From: Chloroflexota bacterium
GTDB lineage: Bacteria; Chloroflexota; Limnocylindria; P2-11E
Assembly: GCA_005889405.1 (NCBI GenBank)
Contig: VBFY01000059.1
Location: 1 to 64,000 of the forward strand
Reading direction: 5' to 3'
Length of the DNA: 64,000 bases
How positions within the stretch are numbered: the first letter of the stretch is position 1; every line of letters starts with the position of its first letter. Position numbers and translations under genes: made by a program. Of the stretch, positions 18,361 to 27,981 are shown piece by piece. The notes under the pieces are model-generated. The model saw only the letters and a program-made list of their open reading frames with translations. It had not been told where the DNA came from and did not search any database.

Positions 18361-19130
18361 AGCCGCTCGAGCTGCTCGTGGCGAACGGCGCGCCGGATCG
18401 CCCACGGGTCGCCGTCCCACCGCCTTCGCGCCGCCGGATCGACCATCCAGCGCACCCGATGCACGAAGCGCGCGTGGTCGTCGAGATAACGCTGCAGCGT
18501 GGTTCGATCTTCGAAGAGCACGCGGTGCCAGAAGCGGCCGGCACGCCGCGAGCGGAACCAACCCTCGCGGACCGCGGTCGCGACCGCGTCGTCCGAGCTG
18601 CGGTCGTTCACGAGTTCCTCGCGGGAAGTCGCGATGACGCCGGCCTGACCGTACGTGCCACTCGAAGTCTTGTGCTCCGCGTACGCGAAAACGCGCGAAT
18701 CAGGCCGCGCGTCGATGAGGATGCCATGCGACCGCAGGATCCTGCGGGCTTCCTTCAGGGCATCGACCATGCCCCGTCGTGGGACGCATCAGAGCGTCCA
18801 CGACAGGATCGCGACGTCGAAGTACCCGTCGGGAAACGGAAGCTCCTGTGCGACGCCGACCTTGAACTGTACGTTCGCGGCGCCGAGCCCGCGCGCCTTC
18901 GCGCGGGCGAGGCGGATCGCCGAGGGATCAGGATCGACGCCCACGACCTCGGACGCGTAGGGGGCGCACCCAAGGGCCATGCGCCCATCGCCGCAGCCGA
19001 CGTCGATGACGCGTTTGCGCCGGACAAGGGAGACGCCACCATATTCGCGAAGCTCGCCTTCCGGTGGCGGTCGCAGCAGCGACGAGATCGCCGGCAGCAG
19101 ACGACCGACCGCACTGGTACTTGTGCCCAT
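18357..19130 (-). CDS. Class I SAM-dependent methyltransferase with in-frame TGA at 18791-18789 (selenoprotein candidate or pseudogene)
   Basis: ORFs 18789-19130 (VIDVGCGDGRMALG...FDVAILSWTL) and 18357-18770 (EARRILRSHGILIDARP) share a frame and together make one full methyltransferase. Confidence 0.75.
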
Positions 19131-19158
19131 GACGAGCGCGACGATATAGGAGGAGCGA

Positions 19159-19614
19159 ATGACAGTGGATCGAAGTCACGACGCAGCGAATGACGCCGAG
19201 CGGGCGCGGCTCGGAAAGCTCGTCGCGCGCCTCAGCGACGAGGACCTGAGCCGGCCGATGCCGGCGGGTTGGACGGCGGCGGCGATGCTCGCGCACGCGG
19301 GTTTCTGGGATGCGCGAGCCGTCTTCGCGCTGGAGAAGTGGGCGACGACCGGCGCTGCGCCGCCGCCCGGTGACTACGAGCCCGACGATGTCGCCTGGAT
19401 AAACGAGTCGGCCAAACCGTTCCTCCTGGCACTTCCGCCGCGCGTGGCGGCGGACCTCGCGCTCCGCCTAGCCGAGCAGGCGGACGTGAGGATCAAAGCG
19501 CTGAGCGATGAGCTCGTGGAGAAGATCCGCGTCGTGGGGCCGTTCAACATCTCGCGGGCGGAGCATCGAAGGGAGCACCTGGACGACATCGAGCGCCTTT
19601 TCCCGCCCAGATAG
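19159..19614 (+). CDS. DinB-like (maleylpyruvate isomerase-type) protein
   Basis: RLSDEDLSRPMPAGWTAAAMLAHAGFWDARAVFALEKW; RBS AGGAGG. Confidence 0.75.
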   Translation: MTVDRSHDAANDAERARLGKLVARLSDEDLSRPMPAGWTAAAMLAHAGFWDARAVFALEKWATTGAAPPPGDYEPDDVAWINESAKPFLLALPPRVAADLALRLAEQADVRIKALSDELVEKIRVVGPFNISRAEHRREHLDDIERLFPPR

Positions 19615-19626
19615 GACGCGCGGAGA

Positions 19627-20649
19627 TCAGCGCGCAGCGTTGAAGAGTGCGCCGACCCAGTACCAGCGTCCATCGATCTGGTCGAACACGAGCTGCACGT
19701 TGCTCTGGGGTGTCGGCGGCGTGCCGTACGCCGACCACGTCGACCACACCCAGAATGATCCCGGCATCGGAGGATCGCGGCGGATGGGCCGCGGCTCGAC
19801 CGTGACCTTGAGTCCCTGCGAGAACGACGTTCGGAGCTGCGCGGCCATCTTGTCGCGGCTGGTCGCCCCGCCCTCGGACTGGTAATAGCCGGAGTTGAAC
19901 CAGCACTTCGGCGTCATCAGATCGCGCAATCGGTCGGCGTCAGAAGCCGCGAAGGCGGCGGCGACCATATCCACCATGTTTTCGACCACAGCGGCGACGA
20001 CGGGCGCGGGTGTCGGTGTCGGACGCGGGGCGGGCGTCACGAATGTCATCGAACGCGCGATCGCGTCGAACGTCGCGTTCGGCAGCTGAGGCGGACGCGG
20101 GTCTGCGCCAGGCACGACCGTGATGCCATACATGCGTCCCGAGGATGCGACGTAGTAGCCCAGTGATTCGTCCGCGCTGCCGAATACTCGTGCCGCGGGC
20201 TTCCCATCGATCGTGGTCGTCTGCACCTGGCCGCCGTTGCCACCCGCGCGCGCGGTGGCGAACTGGATCGGCGTCTGCGATGACGTCTGCGCCTCGACCT
20301 CCACGACCCAGGCGAACGCGCCTGTTCCACCCGTGCCGCCGTGCACGCCGAGATCCTGTTCGTCGACGCCACTGCGCCAGGTCAGCACGTCGTCACCGAG
20401 GTAGACCGGGTCCTGGACCTCGATCCGGGAAAGGCATTCGCTGACACGCCACGACGGCGGCAAGGTGACGGCGTATCCGAGCGCGGCGTTCACGTGCCGG
20501 CCGGGTGGTATCGGTGAAGGAGTCGCGGTCTGGACCGTCGCCGTTGGCGTCGGGCTCGGCGCGACCGACACGCTCTCCACCGGGCTCGGGCTCGGCGCCG
20601 ACCGGATGGGCAGGCAACTGGCGAGCGGAACGATGAAGGCCAGTGCCAA
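19627..20649 (-). CDS. Putative lipoprotein (start uncertain; may lie upstream)
   Basis: ALAFIVPLASCLP signal/lipobox followed by Pro/Thr-rich linker. Confidence 0.6.
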   Translation of the reverse strand: MALAFIVPLASCLPIRSAPSPSPVESVSVAPSPTPTATVQTATPSPIPPGRHVNAALGYAVTLPPSWRVSECLSRIEVQDPVYLGDDVLTWRSGVDEQDLGVHGGTGGTGAFAWVVEVEAQTSSQTPIQFATARAGGNGGQVQTTTIDGKPAARVFGSADESLGYYVASSGRMYGITVVPGADPRPPQLPNATFDAIARSMTFVTPAPRPTPTPAPVVAAVVENMVDMVAAAFAASDADRLRDLMTPKCWFNSGYYQSEGGATSRDKMAAQLRTSFSQGLKVTVEPRPIRRDPPMPGSFWVWSTWSAYGTPPTPQSNVQLVFDQIDGRWYWVGALFNAAR

Positions 20650-20707
20650 ACCGTTTCGCAGCCACGACCGGCCGGATGTGCGTGTCCGCAGCTGATCGGC
20701 TATTGCG

Positions 20708-22387
20708 TTATCCGTACTGCTCGCGAGCGCCAGGCAGCATCGCGCCGCCCCGGCCGGCGACGGCCGCCATGCGATTCACGTCCATAAGCGACGAGCGGAT
20801 GTCGTCCGGCGGCTCGGCACCCGCGTACCACCAGACGACCTCGAGGTTCGCGCGGAACAGCGCGTCGAACACCGCGTCCTCGGGGCTCGAGTTGCGGCTC
20901 GAGTACCACCAGAACCAGTCGCTGCCTTCGGCGACCATGAGTGGCTGGCGCACGCTTTTGGGCATGTAGCGGAGCGCGCCCCACTGTTCCTGCGCGAATC
21001 GACGCGTGCGCTCGAGCGCGCCCCACGCGCGCGCGTGCGCGGGCTCGCCGATCCACACGCCGAGCGTCGCGTCGATCCAAGAACCGGTGTGCAGGTTCGG
21101 GAGTTCGACCTTCGCCGGCGTCTTGTCGAGAAAATCGCTCACGCGCACGGTCTCGAAACGCTCATCGGACTGCAGCGTTCCGTACAGGTAGCGCAGGAAG
21201 TCGTTCCCGTTGTTCGGGTACGCCTCCCAGGCGTTCTCGCCATCGAGGATGATCGTCGCGAGGTACGGACCGCCGTCTTCGGGCAGGCGCTCGCGAGCGC
21301 GTTCAAGCTTCCAGATCATGTCGCCGACCGCATCGTGAGGCGACATATCTCCGTACAGAAAGCCGATGCGGTCTGAGATCTCGCGGTCGCGGAAGATCGC
21401 GGTGCCGCCGCCCGGTATGCGGTACGGCCGGTAGAGGAGCTGCGGCTCGAGCAGACCACCGACGTCGTCGCGCTTGAACTCGACGCCGATCGAGCGCGCC
21501 AGCACGCCCTCGTCCGACGCGAACCACTCGAGGCCCGACTTGAAGATCGCGCTCGCGGCTTCAGGCGAGATCGAGCCCTCCGACGGCCACGTACCGCGCG
21601 GCTTCTTGCCGAAGGCGCGCTCGTGCGATGCGATCGCCTCCTCGATCTGGAATGCCGCATCGTCGGGATAGGCAAACGGCGGATCGGGCATGATCGCGTT
21701 CGGGTCGGCACGCAGCGCGCTGCGGTTGTCGATGATGAGCGGAAGGATCGGGTGGTAGTACGGCGTCGTCAGGATCTCCACCTGGCCATCGCGTTCGAGC
21801 CGGTGATACAGATGCGGCACGCCCGAGGCCATCATGCGTTGCCGCCCGATCACGTACCGCACCTCGTCGCCCGTATAGCGCTGACCCTTCTCGCGAAGCT
21901 CCTTGAGCCGCGCATCGCTCTCGATGTCGTCCGGATCGATCCACGCGAGGTTGAACCACAGCGCGAGATCGACGAAGTAGTCGTCCGACAGCAGCTCGGG
22001 GCGGTCGCGCGTTGCCATACCGAGCTGGAGCAGCCGCCGGTACTCGTCGTGCCGATGGATCACGTTGCCGTGATGGATGGAGAAGAAGCGATGCAGCATG
22101 TGGTCCTTCTCCTCCGGCGTGAGCGAGCCGTCGACGGTCCGCATCGTGACGCGCGTGTCCTCGTCGTCCGCACCGCGCGCGTAGTCCTCGAGCTGGTCGC
22201 GCAGGCTCGGCACCATCGTGAAATGCGCCTTGACGCCCGGGAACTCCTGGAGGAGCCGCGCCATGTGGAGGTAGTCCTTCGACGCGTGCAGCCGCACCCA
22301 CGGCAGGACGAACTCGCTCGTTTGTGGATGCCGGTAATACGGCTGATGCATGTGCCAGATGATCGCGACGGGAAGCTTCCCGTTCAC
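20708..22387 (-). CDS. GH57-family glycoside hydrolase
   Basis: PVAIIWHMHQPYYRHP...GVKAHFTMVPSLRDQL; GTWPSEGSISPEA. Confidence 0.9.
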   Translation of the reverse strand: MNGKLPVAIIWHMHQPYYRHPQTSEFVLPWVRLHASKDYLHMARLLQEFPGVKAHFTMVPSLRDQLEDYARGADDEDTRVTMRTVDGSLTPEEKDHMLHRFFSIHHGNVIHRHDEYRRLLQLGMATRDRPELLSDDYFVDLALWFNLAWIDPDDIESDARLKELREKGQRYTGDEVRYVIGRQRMMASGVPHLYHRLERDGQVEILTTPYYHPILPLIIDNRSALRADPNAIMPDPPFAYPDDAAFQIEEAIASHERAFGKKPRGTWPSEGSISPEAASAIFKSGLEWFASDEGVLARSIGVEFKRDDVGGLLEPQLLYRPYRIPGGGTAIFRDREISDRIGFLYGDMSPHDAVGDMIWKLERARERLPEDGGPYLATIILDGENAWEAYPNNGNDFLRYLYGTLQSDERFETVRVSDFLDKTPAKVELPNLHTGSWIDATLGVWIGEPAHARAWGALERTRRFAQEQWGALRYMPKSVRQPLMVAEGSDWFWWYSSRNSSPEDAVFDALFRANLEVVWWYAGAEPPDDIRSSLMDVNRMAAVAGRGGAMLPGAREQYG

Positions 22388-24015
22388 CGCGCCTTCACCG
22401 CCTCATCAAGACGGCGGCGCACGAAGTCATCGTCGAGGGCCCTCAGCAACCAGCCCGCCTTCGGGCCGCTGGGTCTGCCCAGGAAGGCCAGGTAGATCGC
22501 GCTGAAAGCGTCGCGGGACACCTTGCCGTCCACGACGAGGCCAACGCGCTTTGCGGTTTCGTACAGCTCCTGCTGCAGCGCCTCGGGGTCGCTCGTCGTA
22601 CCGACCAGCTGCTTCACCGACTCGAGGTAGCGGCGCTGCGCGTCGGTGAGCGTGATCGCGGGCAGCTCGGATAGCACGCTGAAACGGGCCTCGTCCGGGG
22701 CCCAGCGTTCGAGCCAAACGCGCGCGAGCGCGACACGCCGATCCAGATCCCTTTGCTCGGACGGATTGAGCGGCGCGGCCTTGCGCTCCTCGGCTTCGCT
22801 CTGCGGATCGACGCTTGGGATCTGCAGCCAATCGGCGACGATGCTGAAGCGCACGCGAAAGCCGGGGGGCTCCGGATCCTCGGCGACCTGCGACAAGAGC
22901 CACGTCTTCGCCTTGTCGCTCTCCGGCTCCGTCAGGAATGCGTCGCCGCCCTGGTCGTACTCGTCCATGAGCTTGGGAAGCGTGAGGCCCGCCGGATCGA
23001 ACTCGACATGCCGCTTCGGATGCGTGCGGAGCATCAAGAAGCGAACGAGCTCGGGCGGGTAGATCGCGACGAGCTCGCTCGCCGCGGCGCCGAGGCCCTT
23101 CGAGGTCGACATCTTCTTTCCGCCGCTCGTCGTGAAGAATTCATGCACGAGCCCGATCGGGGGTTCCTTCTTCCAGACCTCGCGGTAGATCTCGTTCGCG
23201 CGATCGCGTGACCCGCCGGCGGTGAGGAGATCCTTGCCACCCTCCTCGTAGGTGACGCCGAAGTGGTCCCACATCGCGCACCACTGGAGGTTCCAGTACA
23301 GCTTCGCGTTCCCTTTGAAGGGCGAGATGCGGCCGGATTGCCCGCAGCCCTTGGCCCACTCGACGTAGTCCGGTCGGCACTCATACGCGACGGTCTCTCC
23401 GTCGTAGTCATACGAGTAGGTGGTCCCGAGGCGGCGGCAGTTCTCACAGATCACGCCGATCGGAAGCCAGCGTTCGTCCTTCTTGACGTTCGCGACGCGG
23501 GCATAGATCTCGCGGATCGTCGCGGCATTCCGCAGAACGAGGTCGATCTGCTTGTCCAGTTCCCCAGAGCGATAGAGGTCCCGCATCCAGTGGATCTCCT
23601 CGGGTCGAATGCCAAGCCCTTCGAACGTCGCGAGGAACCGCGACGCGTAGTAGCGCGCGAAGTCGGATGCCTCCGACGGCTCCGGCGATGGAATGTGCGC
23701 GAACGGCTTGCCCATGTGCTCTGCCCAAGCAGCCTTCTCTTTCAGCGACTGCGAGTCCATCGGGTCGTAGTCGTCGATGGTGAACACGTAGCGGATGCGC
23801 AGGCCGCGTTTCTTGAACGTCCGATACAGAGCGTCGGTGATGATCGGACCACGCAGGTTGGAGATGAGCACGTCACCGGACGGCGTCTTTGAGTCGCGGA
23901 TCACATGCTCGCGATCGGTCGCGAGGAGATCGGCCTCCTCGTCCGCCCAGAATCGAGCCTGGTGTCCTTGTTCCGACCCTTTGGCCGTCACGCTCGCGCT
24001 GGACTCTACGCTCAA
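22384..24015 (-). CDS. lysK: Class I lysyl-tRNA synthetase
   Basis: ARFWADEEADLL..., GGKKMSTSKG signature; class I architecture. Confidence 0.93.
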   Translation of the reverse strand: MSVESSASVTAKGSEQGHQARFWADEEADLLATDREHVIRDSKTPSGDVLISNLRGPIITDALYRTFKKRGLRIRYVFTIDDYDPMDSQSLKEKAAWAEHMGKPFAHIPSPEPSEASDFARYYASRFLATFEGLGIRPEEIHWMRDLYRSGELDKQIDLVLRNAATIREIYARVANVKKDERWLPIGVICENCRRLGTTYSYDYDGETVAYECRPDYVEWAKGCGQSGRISPFKGNAKLYWNLQWCAMWDHFGVTYEEGGKDLLTAGGSRDRANEIYREVWKKEPPIGLVHEFFTTSGGKKMSTSKGLGAAASELVAIYPPELVRFLMLRTHPKRHVEFDPAGLTLPKLMDEYDQGGDAFLTEPESDKAKTWLLSQVAEDPEPPGFRVRFSIVADWLQIPSVDPQSEAEERKAAPLNPSEQRDLDRRVALARVWLERWAPDEARFSVLSELPAITLTDAQRRYLESVKQLVGTTSDPEALQQELYETAKRVGLVVDGKVSRDAFSAIYLAFLGRPSGPKAGWLLRALDDDFVRRRLDEAVKAR

Positions 24016-24482
24016 CTGACCGCCAGGATCTTCATTTCCATCGTGCCCGCCGGCACCGATACCTTCACCGTCTCGCCCGCGCGGTGACCTTGCAGCGCGC
24101 GCCCGACGGGCGACTCGTTGCTGATCTTGCCCTCCGCCGGCGACGCTTCCGCGGATCCGACGATGACGTACTTCTCTTTTTGGCCGTCGGCCTCGACGAT
24201 CACGTGGCTGCCGACTTCGACCAGATCGTGTTTGGTCTTCTCGTCGATGATCTGCGCGTTCTTGATCATCTGCTCGAGCGTCATGATCCGGCCCTCGAGG
24301 AAGGCCTGGTCGTTCTTGGCCTGCTCGAGCTCGGAATTCTCCGTGAAGTCGCCAAATTCCATCGCGGCGTGGATGCGCTCGGCCACCTCGGTGCGCTTGG
24401 TCGTGCGCAGCTCTGCAAGCTCCGCCTGCAGCTTCTTCAGCCCATCGGCAGAGACATAGACCGGCTTCTCAAGATTGTTCAT
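24012..24482 (-). CDS. greA: Transcription elongation factor GreA
   Basis: YVSADGLKKLQAELAELRTTKRTEVAERIHAAMEFGDFTENSEL; RBS GGAGG; 4-bp overlap with lysK. Confidence 0.95.
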   Translation of the reverse strand: MNNLEKPVYVSADGLKKLQAELAELRTTKRTEVAERIHAAMEFGDFTENSELEQAKNDQAFLEGRIMTLEQMIKNAQIIDEKTKHDLVEVGSHVIVEADGQKEKYVIVGSAEASPAEGKISNESPVGRALQGHRAGETVKVSVPAGTMEMKILAVS

Positions 24483-24500
24483 TGAGCCTCCATTACCCGG

Positions 24501-25433
24501 GTGCGACCCGCGCCACCCACCGCCCTAGAAACAAAAGCACTGAAGACCTCGCGGCCCTCAGCACTCCGGGCTACCTATGCTGGCGACAGATTGTACATCC
24601 GGAGGGCGGCTGCGGCGACGCTCCGGCGACGCCTTCTGGGCTGGTACGACCGAAGCGGGCGTGAGCTTCCGTGGCGGCGGACCAGCGATCCGTATGCAGT
24701 GCTCGTTTCGGAGGTGATGCTTCAGCAGACGCAGGTCTCCCGTGTGCTTCCCGCATACCCGGCGTTCCTTCGCCGCTTCCCAACCCTCGCGGCGCTGTCT
24801 CGGGCGACCCTCGCCGACGTGCTCAGGGCCTGGTCAGGTCTCGGCTACAACCGGCGCCCCCGCGATCTGCACCGTATCGCGCGGCTGCACCCGCGCGCGC
24901 TGCCCACGACGCGCGAAGCGCTCGATCTGCTGCCCGGTATCGGCTCATACACGGCCGGCGCCGTCAGCTGCTTCAGCCGCGGCGAAAGCGTGGCCTTCGC
25001 CGACACGAACATCCGTCGCGTGCTGGGCCGTCTGTTGCTGGGCCGCATCGCGACGGAGCGCGAGGCCGTCGCGCTCGACGAGCAGCTCGTGCCGACTCGA
25101 GGCGCCGACCGGTGGCATCACGCGCTCATGGATCTGGGCGCGACGGTTTGTCTCGTGCGAACGCCGCGCTGCGCGGCGTGCCCGATCGCCGCGGACTGCC
25201 GCTCGCGAGGTCGCGTCGTCCAGGCCGCGCCACGGCGTCAGGCCGCGTTCGCGACGAGCGACCGGCGCGTGCGTGGTCGCATCGTGGCCGAGCTTCGCGA
25301 CGCGCCGCACGGACTCAGGCTCGCCGAGCTGCGCCACGCGGTCGGCGACGCCCGCGTCGCGCAGCTCACGCTGAAGCTCGAGGACGAAGGTCTCCTCTCC
25401 CGCAGACGTGGACGCGTGCGACTTGCGGACTGA
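24501..25433 (+). CDS. mutY: A/G-specific adenine glycosylase (start uncertain: GTG 24501 or TTG 24591)
   Basis: VSEVMLQQTQVSRVLP, LPGIGSYTAGAV, Fe-S cysteines C-x6-C-x2-C-x5-C. Confidence 0.88.
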   Translation: MRPAPPTALETKALKTSRPSALRATYAGDRLYIRRAAAATLRRRLLGWYDRSGRELPWRRTSDPYAVLVSEVMLQQTQVSRVLPAYPAFLRRFPTLAALSRATLADVLRAWSGLGYNRRPRDLHRIARLHPRALPTTREALDLLPGIGSYTAGAVSCFSRGESVAFADTNIRRVLGRLLLGRIATEREAVALDEQLVPTRGADRWHHALMDLGATVCLVRTPRCAACPIAADCRSRGRVVQAAPRRQAAFATSDRRVRGRIVAELRDAPHGLRLAELRHAVGDARVAQLTLKLEDEGLLSRRRGRVRLAD

Positions 25434-25486
25434 ATCGGCCTATGCTGCGGCCGTCCGCTGAGGTGGGAAGGGGCGGGAGGAACAAG

Positions 25487-26317
25487 ATGCGCGCGCTTTT
25501 CGCGATCGCCCTTGCACTCACACTCGTAGCCACCGCAACGCAGACGCTCGCGGCGACGCCGACCCCAGTCGTTTATCTCGCGCTCGGCGATTCACTCGCC
25601 GAAGGGATCGGCGCTTCCAACATCGCAGAAACGGCGTACGTCCCACGTCTCTTCCACTACTTCCACGGCACGGCGCACGGCGGCGTCGACACGCTGGTCA
25701 ACCTCGGCATCGGGGGCGACACGAGCTACTGGTTCCTGAGCGGTACGCCGTGGGGCGCCGGGCCGCAGCTTCAGCAGGCCCTCGCGGCGATCAACGACCC
25801 GACGACCGACACGCGCATCGTGACGCTCGACATCGGCGGCAACGACCTCCTCAACACACTGTTCGGGAGTGCGGCGTGCCACGACATCACGAGCGCTGCA
25901 TGCCGCGCCGCGATGGCGGCGACGCTCGTGGCCTTCGCCGCCAACTACCAGACGATCCTGAGCGCGCTGAACGCAGCTCTGGCCGCGGACCCCGGGACCG
26001 AGCGGGTCTTCGTCATGACCTACTACAACCTGTGGGGTGGCACCGGCGATCCGCTGGAGGCGGTGACCGATGCCCTCCTGTTGGGCAGCGATCTCACGAT
26101 CGACTGCGCGGCCAACGCGGCCGACCCGACCAAGGCGGGACTCAACGATCTCATCGCCTGCATCGGAATCGCGAATGGCGCGGAGGTCGCTGACGGTTTC
26201 GGCGCGGTGGGCGATAACGCGCTGCATCTCACTCATGTTGCAGAGGGCGACGTCCATCCGACCGATGCTGGATACGCTGCGCTCGCCAGCGCGTTCATGG
26301 AGGCGGAGAAGAGGTAG
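25487..26317 (+). CDS. Secreted SGNH/GDSL hydrolase
   Basis: Signal peptide; LALGDSLAEGIGA, DIGGNDLLN, GDVHPTDAGY. Confidence 0.85.
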   Translation: MRALFAIALALTLVATATQTLAATPTPVVYLALGDSLAEGIGASNIAETAYVPRLFHYFHGTAHGGVDTLVNLGIGGDTSYWFLSGTPWGAGPQLQQALAAINDPTTDTRIVTLDIGGNDLLNTLFGSAACHDITSAACRAAMAATLVAFAANYQTILSALNAALAADPGTERVFVMTYYNLWGGTGDPLEAVTDALLLGSDLTIDCAANAADPTKAGLNDLIACIGIANGAEVADGFGAVGDNALHLTHVAEGDVHPTDAGYAALASAFMEAEKR

Positions 26318-26344
26318 CGCGCCAGGCGGCTGGCCGCGCACGCC

Positions 26345-26722
26345 TCATCCCGCGGGGTCGAGGCGAACGGTCGTGTCGAGGACGTCAGCGCGCAGCATCG
26401 AGCGGAGCGACTCGCCGCTGCGCGGATACTTGCGGCGCAGCGCAGCGCTCACCGCCTCGATCGCTTTCGGTGAGCTATCGTGCCTCGCCCGCACCGGGGT
26501 GCGCTTCCCGACCGCGATCACCGCGCCTTCGCCACGTGCAAGCAGCTCGCGGTACCAGCGCCCGGCCGGGCCCCGCACCGAACGGACGTAAGGGACGTCG
26601 TCGACCACGACGATCCAGACCGGGACCGAGTGCTTCGTGCCCTTCGCCGAGCGCGTCTCGATCTCCACGGTATCCGTCGTATCGAACCGCTCGATGACGG
26701 GCTTGGGAAAAGACGCGGTCAT
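26345..26722 (-). CDS. DUF2255-like protein
   Basis: TVEIETRSAKGTKHSVPVWIVVVDDVPYVRSVRGPAGRWYREL. Confidence 0.7.
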   Translation of the reverse strand: MTASFPKPVIERFDTTDTVEIETRSAKGTKHSVPVWIVVVDDVPYVRSVRGPAGRWYRELLARGEGAVIAVGKRTPVRARHDSSPKAIEAVSAALRRKYPRSGESLRSMLRADVLDTTVRLDPAG

Positions 26723-27981
26723 GCCAGGGCTTCGGGCAGCGCGGGTCCGGCGACAGCGAGCGCGTAGCGCTCGGGTGGTAGGAACGCGCGCGCGGTCTCG
26801 ACGACCTGCTCCTTCGTGACCGCGCGGAGCTCGCGCGGGTAGCGCTCGAAATGGTCTTCGCCGAGATCGAACATCTCTGCCTCGAGCACCATCGCAGCGA
26901 CGCCGGCCGGGCTCTCGAGCGCGACATCGAGCTCGCCGACGAGCTTGTCCTTCGCGACCGCGAGGTCGTCCTCGGCGATCTGACCCGCCGTGATCTTGCG
27001 CAGCTCGTCGAGCGCGACTTCGATCGCGCGTCGCACGTTCTGCGGGTTGACGCCCATCCGAACGATCCACGGCGACTGGCCCCGGCTCGCGCCGATGGCG
27101 CTGAACACGTAGTACGCGAGGCCGAGCTGGTCGCGGATCACGTTGCCGGCGCGGCTCGCGAAGGTGTCGGCGGCGTAGACCATGTTCGTCACACGCGCGG
27201 CGGTGAAGCGCGGGTCGGTTCGCGGCAGGCCGGGCCAGCCGATGATCACGTCGCTCTGCGTCTTGTCCGGCACGAGCTCGACGCGTCGCTTCGCGGTCGC
27301 GAGGGTCGCCTGCGGGTAGTTCGCATCGCGCGGCTTCGCTCGCTTCGGCCAGTCGCCGAATGCGCGGCCCACCGCGTCCTTCGCCGCCTCTGCCGTCGTG
27401 CCGCCGGCGACGACCAGCACCGCACCGTCGGACGCGATCGCGCTCTTGTGGAACGCGCGGATCTCCGCAGGCGTCGCGGATCGAACGACCTCTGCATCAC
27501 CGATCGCGGGAGCCTGGAAGGGATGGCCCGTGGGATAGACGAGCTGGCGCCAGGCGCGGTCGGATACCGCGCGCGTATCGCGCTCGTCCTTCTCGAGACG
27601 CGCGAGCGTCTGTCCGCGCACGAACTCGACCTCCGCGTCGGCCAGCGCCGGCGTACGCACGGCCTCCGCGATCAGGGCGAGCAGCGCACTGAGGTCGTCG
27701 CCGAGGCACTGCGCGCTGAAAACCGCCGCGTGCGCTCCGACATCGAGACGCGCGACCGCGCCCAGCGCGTCGAGCTCGCTCGCCCAGGCGGCCGCGTCGC
27801 GCCGCGCCGTGCCGCGCAGCATCGTCTGGGCCACGAGACGCGCGATCCCCGGGCGACCGACGGGTTCGAACCACTGCCCGGCCTCGACGGCGAGGAGCAC
27901 CGACGTGGAGCGCAGGTCCGCGATCGGGACCACCGCGAGGCGCAGCCCGTTCGCGAGCACGCTGCGGTGGACGCGGTTCAT
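26719..27981 (-). CDS. M16-family peptidase homologue, non-catalytic-type subunit
   Basis: M16 fold sequence; HxxEH site absent (RLVAQTML in its place). Confidence 0.85.
   Translation of the reverse strand: MNRVHRSVLANGLRLAVVPIADLRSTSVLLAVEAGQWFEPVGRPGIARLVAQTMLRGTARRDAAAWASELDALGAVARLDVGAHAAVFSAQCLGDDLSALLALIAEAVRTPALADAEVEFVRGQTLARLEKDERDTRAVSDRAWRQLVYPTGHPFQAPAIGDAEVVRSATPAEIRAFHKSAIASDGAVLVVAGGTTAEAAKDAVGRAFGDWPKRAKPRDANYPQATLATAKRRVELVPDKTQSDVIIGWPGLPRTDPRFTAARVTNMVYAADTFASRAGNVIRDQLGLAYYVFSAIGASRGQSPWIVRMGVNPQNVRRAIEVALDELRKITAGQIAEDDLAVAKDKLVGELDVALESPAGVAAMVLEAEMFDLGEDHFERYPRELRAVTKEQVVETARAFLPPERYALAVAGPALPEALA

Noticed and set aside
24671-25486. N-terminal part of the 548-aa ORF 24671-26317
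   Set aside because: Arg-rich out-of-frame reading of mutY; the real SGNH hydrolase starts at ATG 25487 with RBS and signal peptide.
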